DNA from: Pseudomonadota bacterium
GTDB lineage: Bacteria > Bdellovibrionota_B > Oligoflexia > Oligoflexales > Bin106
Length of the DNA: 8,716 nt
Assembly: GCA_026710525.1 (NCBI GenBank)
Contig: JAPOQT010000121.1
Location: forward strand, 1 to 8,716
Direction: 5' to 3'
Shown: positions 6,152 to 8,716 of the stretch, one piece after another
Layout: each line of letters opens with the position of its first letter
Position numbering within the stretch: the first letter of the stretch is position 1
Position numbers and translations under genes: made by a program
The notes under the pieces: model-generated
What the model was told of the DNA's origin: nothing
Databases searched by the model: none
Seen by the model: only the letters and a program-made list of their open reading frames with translations

Positions 6152-7276
6152 ATGATATCAGCAACTCACAATTTAAAAAGTAACTTTGATTTAACTGTGC
6201 CAGATCAGGCTTATGATTACATGAAGACTCTTCTCAGGGATTTAATGCCCCTTGAAGAGATCATGATCAAAGCTGATATTGTAGCCACAATCAGTCAACT
6301 GAAGCAAGAACAAGATGTCCTTATCCTTGGCCATAACTATATGGAGCCTGCCCTATATCATACGGTGGCTGACATTAAAGGAGACTCCCTTGAGCTTGCT
6401 AAAGTCGGTGCCCAGGCGAGGGAACAAACCCTTGTGGTCTGTGGTGTGAGATTTATGGCTGAAACGGCTAAAATCTTATCACCTGATAAACTCGTGTTAC
6501 TGCCAGCGAAAGAGGCTGGATGTTCCTTAGCATCCTCAATTACCGCTGCAGATGTACGTGAGCTCAAAAACATGTACCCTGGGGTACCGGTTGTCAGTTA
6601 TGTTAACACCTATGCTGAAGTGAAGGCAGAAACAGATATTTGTTGTACCAGCTCAAATGCTCAAGCTGTGGTGGAGTCGTTGAATACCGACACGGTGATT
6701 TTTATTCCTGATCGTTATTTGGCAGCCAACCTGGCCAGAGAAACAAATAAGGATTTGATTGTTCCTGAACGAACTGGGGATGGTGGTTTAAAAGGGCGGC
6801 GTATTGTTGAGCAGATGGCCGCTGATCAAGATACTAGTCCATCATGTGCTCAAAAGACCTTGATTTCTTGGCCTGGGGAGTGTGAGGTCCATGAGCAATT
6901 TACCGTCGAAGATATTGCTCGAGTTCGGGAACAGTTTGGTTCTTCAGTGGCGATTTTAGCCCACCCTGAATGTCGGTCGGATGTGTGTGAAGCGGCTGAT
7001 TTTTCAGGATCGACTTCTGCCATGATTCGTTATGTTAAAGAATCTCAGGCGGAGCGTTATCTCTTACTTACGGAATGTGCTATGGCAGATAATGTGATTG
7101 CTGAAAATAAAAATAAAAATCTACTCAGAATGTGTTCTTATCGTTGCCCTCATATGGCAACCATCACCTTGGAAATGACGTTAAACAGTTTACAAAATCA
7201 TGAAATTGCTATTGAGTTAAGTGAAGAGGTAAGACTGAAGGCTTATCGTTCACTTGAACGTATGATTAATATATGA
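6152..7276 (+). CDS. nadA: Quinolinate synthase A
   Basis: NadA condenses iminoaspartate with dihydroxyacetone phosphate to make quinolinate in de novo NAD synthesis, using a 4Fe-4S cluster. The 374-residue product has the three-fold NadA repeat, with HNYMEP (61-66), GDSLELA (77-83), a GVRFMAETAKILSP block (98-111), and cluster cysteines Cys124 (EAGCSLA), Cys244 (GECEVHEQF) and Cys332 (RCPHM). It is of the alphaproteobacterial type rather than E. coli-like. I chose the ATG at 6152 because the N-terminal YDYMK segment matches that type. An ATG at 6245 has a better Shine-Dalgarno (AGGGA, 6236-6240) and would give 343 residues that still hold every motif. nadB and nadC are not in the window. It lies 73 bases after nfu, with no clear promoter or terminator between them. 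Confidence 0.95.
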   Translation: MISATHNLKSNFDLTVPDQAYDYMKTLLRDLMPLEEIMIKADIVATISQLKQEQDVLILGHNYMEPALYHTVADIKGDSLELAKVGAQAREQTLVVCGVRFMAETAKILSPDKLVLLPAKEAGCSLASSITAADVRELKNMYPGVPVVSYVNTYAEVKAETDICCTSSNAQAVVESLNTDTVIFIPDRYLAANLARETNKDLIVPERTGDGGLKGRRIVEQMAADQDTSPSCAQKTLISWPGECEVHEQFTVEDIARVREQFGSSVAILAHPECRSDVCEAADFSGSTSAMIRYVKESQAERYLLLTECAMADNVIAENKNKNLLRMCSYRCPHMATITLEMTLNSLQNHEIAIELSEEVRLKAYRSLERMINI

Positions 7277-7286
7277 AGTAAGTAAT

Positions 7287-8162
7287 ATGATGTTTTCTCC
7301 GACATTAAATGTTATGGGGACTCGAGGTCAAGTGAGTCCACTGGACTCTTTGACGTTAGGCCATCAGTTGTTACAAGTATTTTACGATATTCAGTGCCAA
7401 GATCAAACATCAGTAGAGTTAAATTCATGGCTTGGTCGTCAGATAGCCATAGAGTTTACTGGTCAAAAAGAATGTGTCAGATGTCAGAGGTCGATTAAAA
7501 AAACCTTTTCAAGAGGCTATTGTTTTCCTTGTTTTAGATCTCGTCCTGAAACAGATCTGTGTATTGTGAAGCCAGAGCTATGTCACTATCATAAGGGGAC
7601 ATGTCGTGACCCTGGTTGGGGCGAAAATCACTGTATGCAAAAGCATTCAATTTATCTTGCTTACACCTCTCAGTTCAAAGTCGGTTTAACCAGATCACAA
7701 AGGATGACAAGTCGTTGGATGGATCAAGGGGCTGCTCTAGCCATCGAAATCGCCACAACCAACAGCCGATTAGAGGCAGGCCAATTGGAAGTGGAGCTAA
7801 AACATCTTTTTAAGGATAAAACCCAGCCTAAAGCTATGCTCCAAAACCCTGATGGTTCTTCGATTGGTCACCAAGATCCTCTCGTAACAGAGTTAGTTAG
7901 CCAGAGAAGTCGAGCCTTAGCTCATCTAAGCCATTATCCAGGATCTTGGCAAGCTTCTTCAGGAAGTATTCACTATCTGAGCTACCCTAGGGCCTCGGGC
8001 CAAATAGGAGCAAATAAACTCGCAATGTCGAGTCTTGATAAAACCCATATGATTTCAGGAAAACTGACGGCCATTCGTGGCCAGTACTTAGTGTTAGATC
8101 ACAGTGAGTGTTTTTCCATGAGAAAACATGCTGGTTACCTTGTCAATATTTCACTCACGTGA
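7287..8162 (+). CDS. DUF2797 family Cys-rich protein of unknown function
   Basis: The 291-residue product matches the DUF2797 pattern from end to end. It has an IEFTG lead-in and a CxxC-x12-CxxC zinc-ribbon-like site (Cys63, 66, 79, 82), then CIVKPELCHYHKGTCRDPGW with Cys92, 99 and 106, and Cys116 before KHSIYLAYTSQFKVGLT. RWMDQGA (143-149) follows, and the family C-terminal segment ISGKLTAIRGQYLVLD leads to RKHAGYLVN. Function is unknown. The eight cysteines and nearby histidines could bind zinc or possibly an Fe-S cluster. The middle (121-176) resembles a GIY-YIG nuclease core (see findings). It starts at tandem ATGs (7287 or 7290), 10 bases after nadA, and is probably the last gene of the same operon. 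The Shine-Dalgarno is poor, so translation may depend on coupling to nadA. Confidence 0.85.
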   Translation: MMFSPTLNVMGTRGQVSPLDSLTLGHQLLQVFYDIQCQDQTSVELNSWLGRQIAIEFTGQKECVRCQRSIKKTFSRGYCFPCFRSRPETDLCIVKPELCHYHKGTCRDPGWGENHCMQKHSIYLAYTSQFKVGLTRSQRMTSRWMDQGAALAIEIATTNSRLEAGQLEVELKHLFKDKTQPKAMLQNPDGSSIGHQDPLVTELVSQRSRALAHLSHYPGSWQASSGSIHYLSYPRASGQIGANKLAMSSLDKTHMISGKLTAIRGQYLVLDHSECFSMRKHAGYLVNISLT

Positions 8163-8201
8163 ATGATATGCAATTTTACCGTTCCCAGTATATTCTGTAA
8201 G

Positions 8202-8716
8202 TCACATCAGCTCATGGCGGTGATCAAGAAGACCTCGCTCTTCTTTACCAAAAACAAGGGCAATCAAATGAACAGACTGACCGCGATTCTGATATTTTTT
8301 ACCATACTCCTTCTCCCGTATTTGTGCCATCACCTGATCGAGGAACTTATCCTTATTTTTTGCTTGGTCTACCATTTTAAACTCAAAGATAAAAATTTGT
8401 TTTGCGAGTTCTAGGACTAAATCACTACGCCATCGAGCCGTTGATTCTTTTGGATGTAACGTGAGGTCGCTCGTAGTGAAATGGAGAAAAAGAGTGGTGG
8501 CATACCACGATTCTTTTTTTGCTAAACCATCTCTTCATTAGGTATGCCAGCTAAGGTAGTCGTAAGCTTATCAGCAAAACCTTGAAAATCATTTTGCTCT
8601 AAAAGTTTGGTCAGTCCTCGTCTTTGGTCCTTAACACTTTTTTTGACGCGGTTTTTTTTATTTTCTTTTGGTGGGTTTGTTTTTTTTTGTTTTTTTTTTT
8701 TTTTTTTGTTTTTTTG
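8202..8716 (-). pseudogene. C-terminal part of an AAA-ATPase-like/PD-(D/E)XK nuclease-domain protein, frameshifted, running off the right edge
   Basis: Read on the minus strand, two frames join into one recognisable protein. From the right edge to a TAG at 8524-8522 the product ends KLLEQNDFQGFADKLTTTLA, then GIPNEEMV. The next frame, opening around 8530 and ending at TGA 8204-8202, gives KKESWYATTLFLHF, RWRSDLVLE, IFIFEFK, QIREKEYGKKY and VHLIALVFGKEERG. This is the nuclease-domain C-terminus seen after an AAA-ATPase-like domain (DUF1703-type): catalytic Asp at 8421-8423, and Glu (8382-8384) and Lys (8376-8378) of EFK. One lost base in the TTT at 8526-8524 (minus strand) restores EEMV-LA-KKESWY. 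The poly-T right edge makes sequencing error as likely as a true pseudogene. It converges on DUF2797 with 39 bases between stops and no visible terminator. Confidence 0.75.
8641..8716. repeat. Low-complexity T-rich window end
   Basis: T makes up nearly all of this stretch, with scattered single G and the last recognisable mixed sequence near 8645-8675. On the minus strand it is poly-A with occasional C, giving a lysine/asparagine-rich frame with no stops. It replaces the sequence expected for the middle of the nuclease gene, so a poor-quality contig end is the simplest explanation; a real low-complexity expansion is possible. Confidence 0.8.

Noticed and set aside
8163..8414. Plus-strand 83-codon ORF with a hydrophobic middle, directly after DUF2797
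   Set aside because: It lies antisense to the clearly recognisable PD-(D/E)XK nuclease domain on the minus strand. Its Leu/Ile-rich stretch is the complement of that domain's codons.
1..8716. CRISPR array, tRNA or rRNA genes, insertion sequences or integrase genes
   Set aside because: No regularly spaced repeats, no cloverleaf-like tRNA with CCA or T-loop motif, no rRNA-like sequence and no transposase or integrase motifs were seen by eye. The nuclease family at the right edge is not itself a transposase.

Overview
The window reads as AT-rich proteobacterial chromosome. SufB, NadA and Nfu all look most like alphaproteobacterial (or Legionella-type gammaproteobacterial) family members. NadA is the clearest case, with an HNYMEP-type N-terminal motif, a CEVHEQFT block and an ADFSGSTSAM block. 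A fragment of the AAA-ATPase-like/PD-(D/E)XK nuclease family at the right edge is a gene type common in host-associated bacteria, so an intracellular or endosymbiotic proteobacterium is a reasonable guess. The sequence alone does not fix the taxon.

Layout. On the minus strand at the left are an unrecognised gene running off the edge (1-237) and tgt, the tRNA-guanine transglycosylase (269-1363). A divergent intergenic region (1364-1652) separates tgt from a plus-strand gene series. It holds candidate promoters, a 12-bp perfect palindrome, a leader hairpin followed by a T-rich stretch, and a possible 13-codon leader ORF that overlaps the sufB start. The plus-strand series is sufB (1653-3086), a 303-bp gap with its own candidate promoter, sufC (3390-4169, TTG start), sufD (4175-5509), an Nfu-type Fe-S carrier (5527-6078), nadA (6152-7276) and a Cys-rich DUF2797 protein (7287-8162).

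Facing this series on the minus strand (8202-8716) is the C-terminal end of a PD-(D/E)XK nuclease-domain protein. It is readable only if a single-base frameshift near 8524 is allowed. The last ~75 bases degenerate into almost pure T, which looks like a low-quality contig end or a low-complexity expansion.

How the genes fit together: SufBCD is the scaffold complex that builds Fe-S clusters using ATP hydrolysis by SufC. Nfu carries 4Fe-4S clusters to client enzymes. NadA (quinolinate synthase) is a 4Fe-4S enzyme and so an obvious client. DUF2797 has eight cysteines in its N-terminal half and no known function; its place at the end of a Fe-S series makes it an interesting unknown. No cysteine desulfurase (SufS), SufE/SufU, SufA, SufT or IscR gene is present in the window, so the sulfur donor must be encoded elsewhere.
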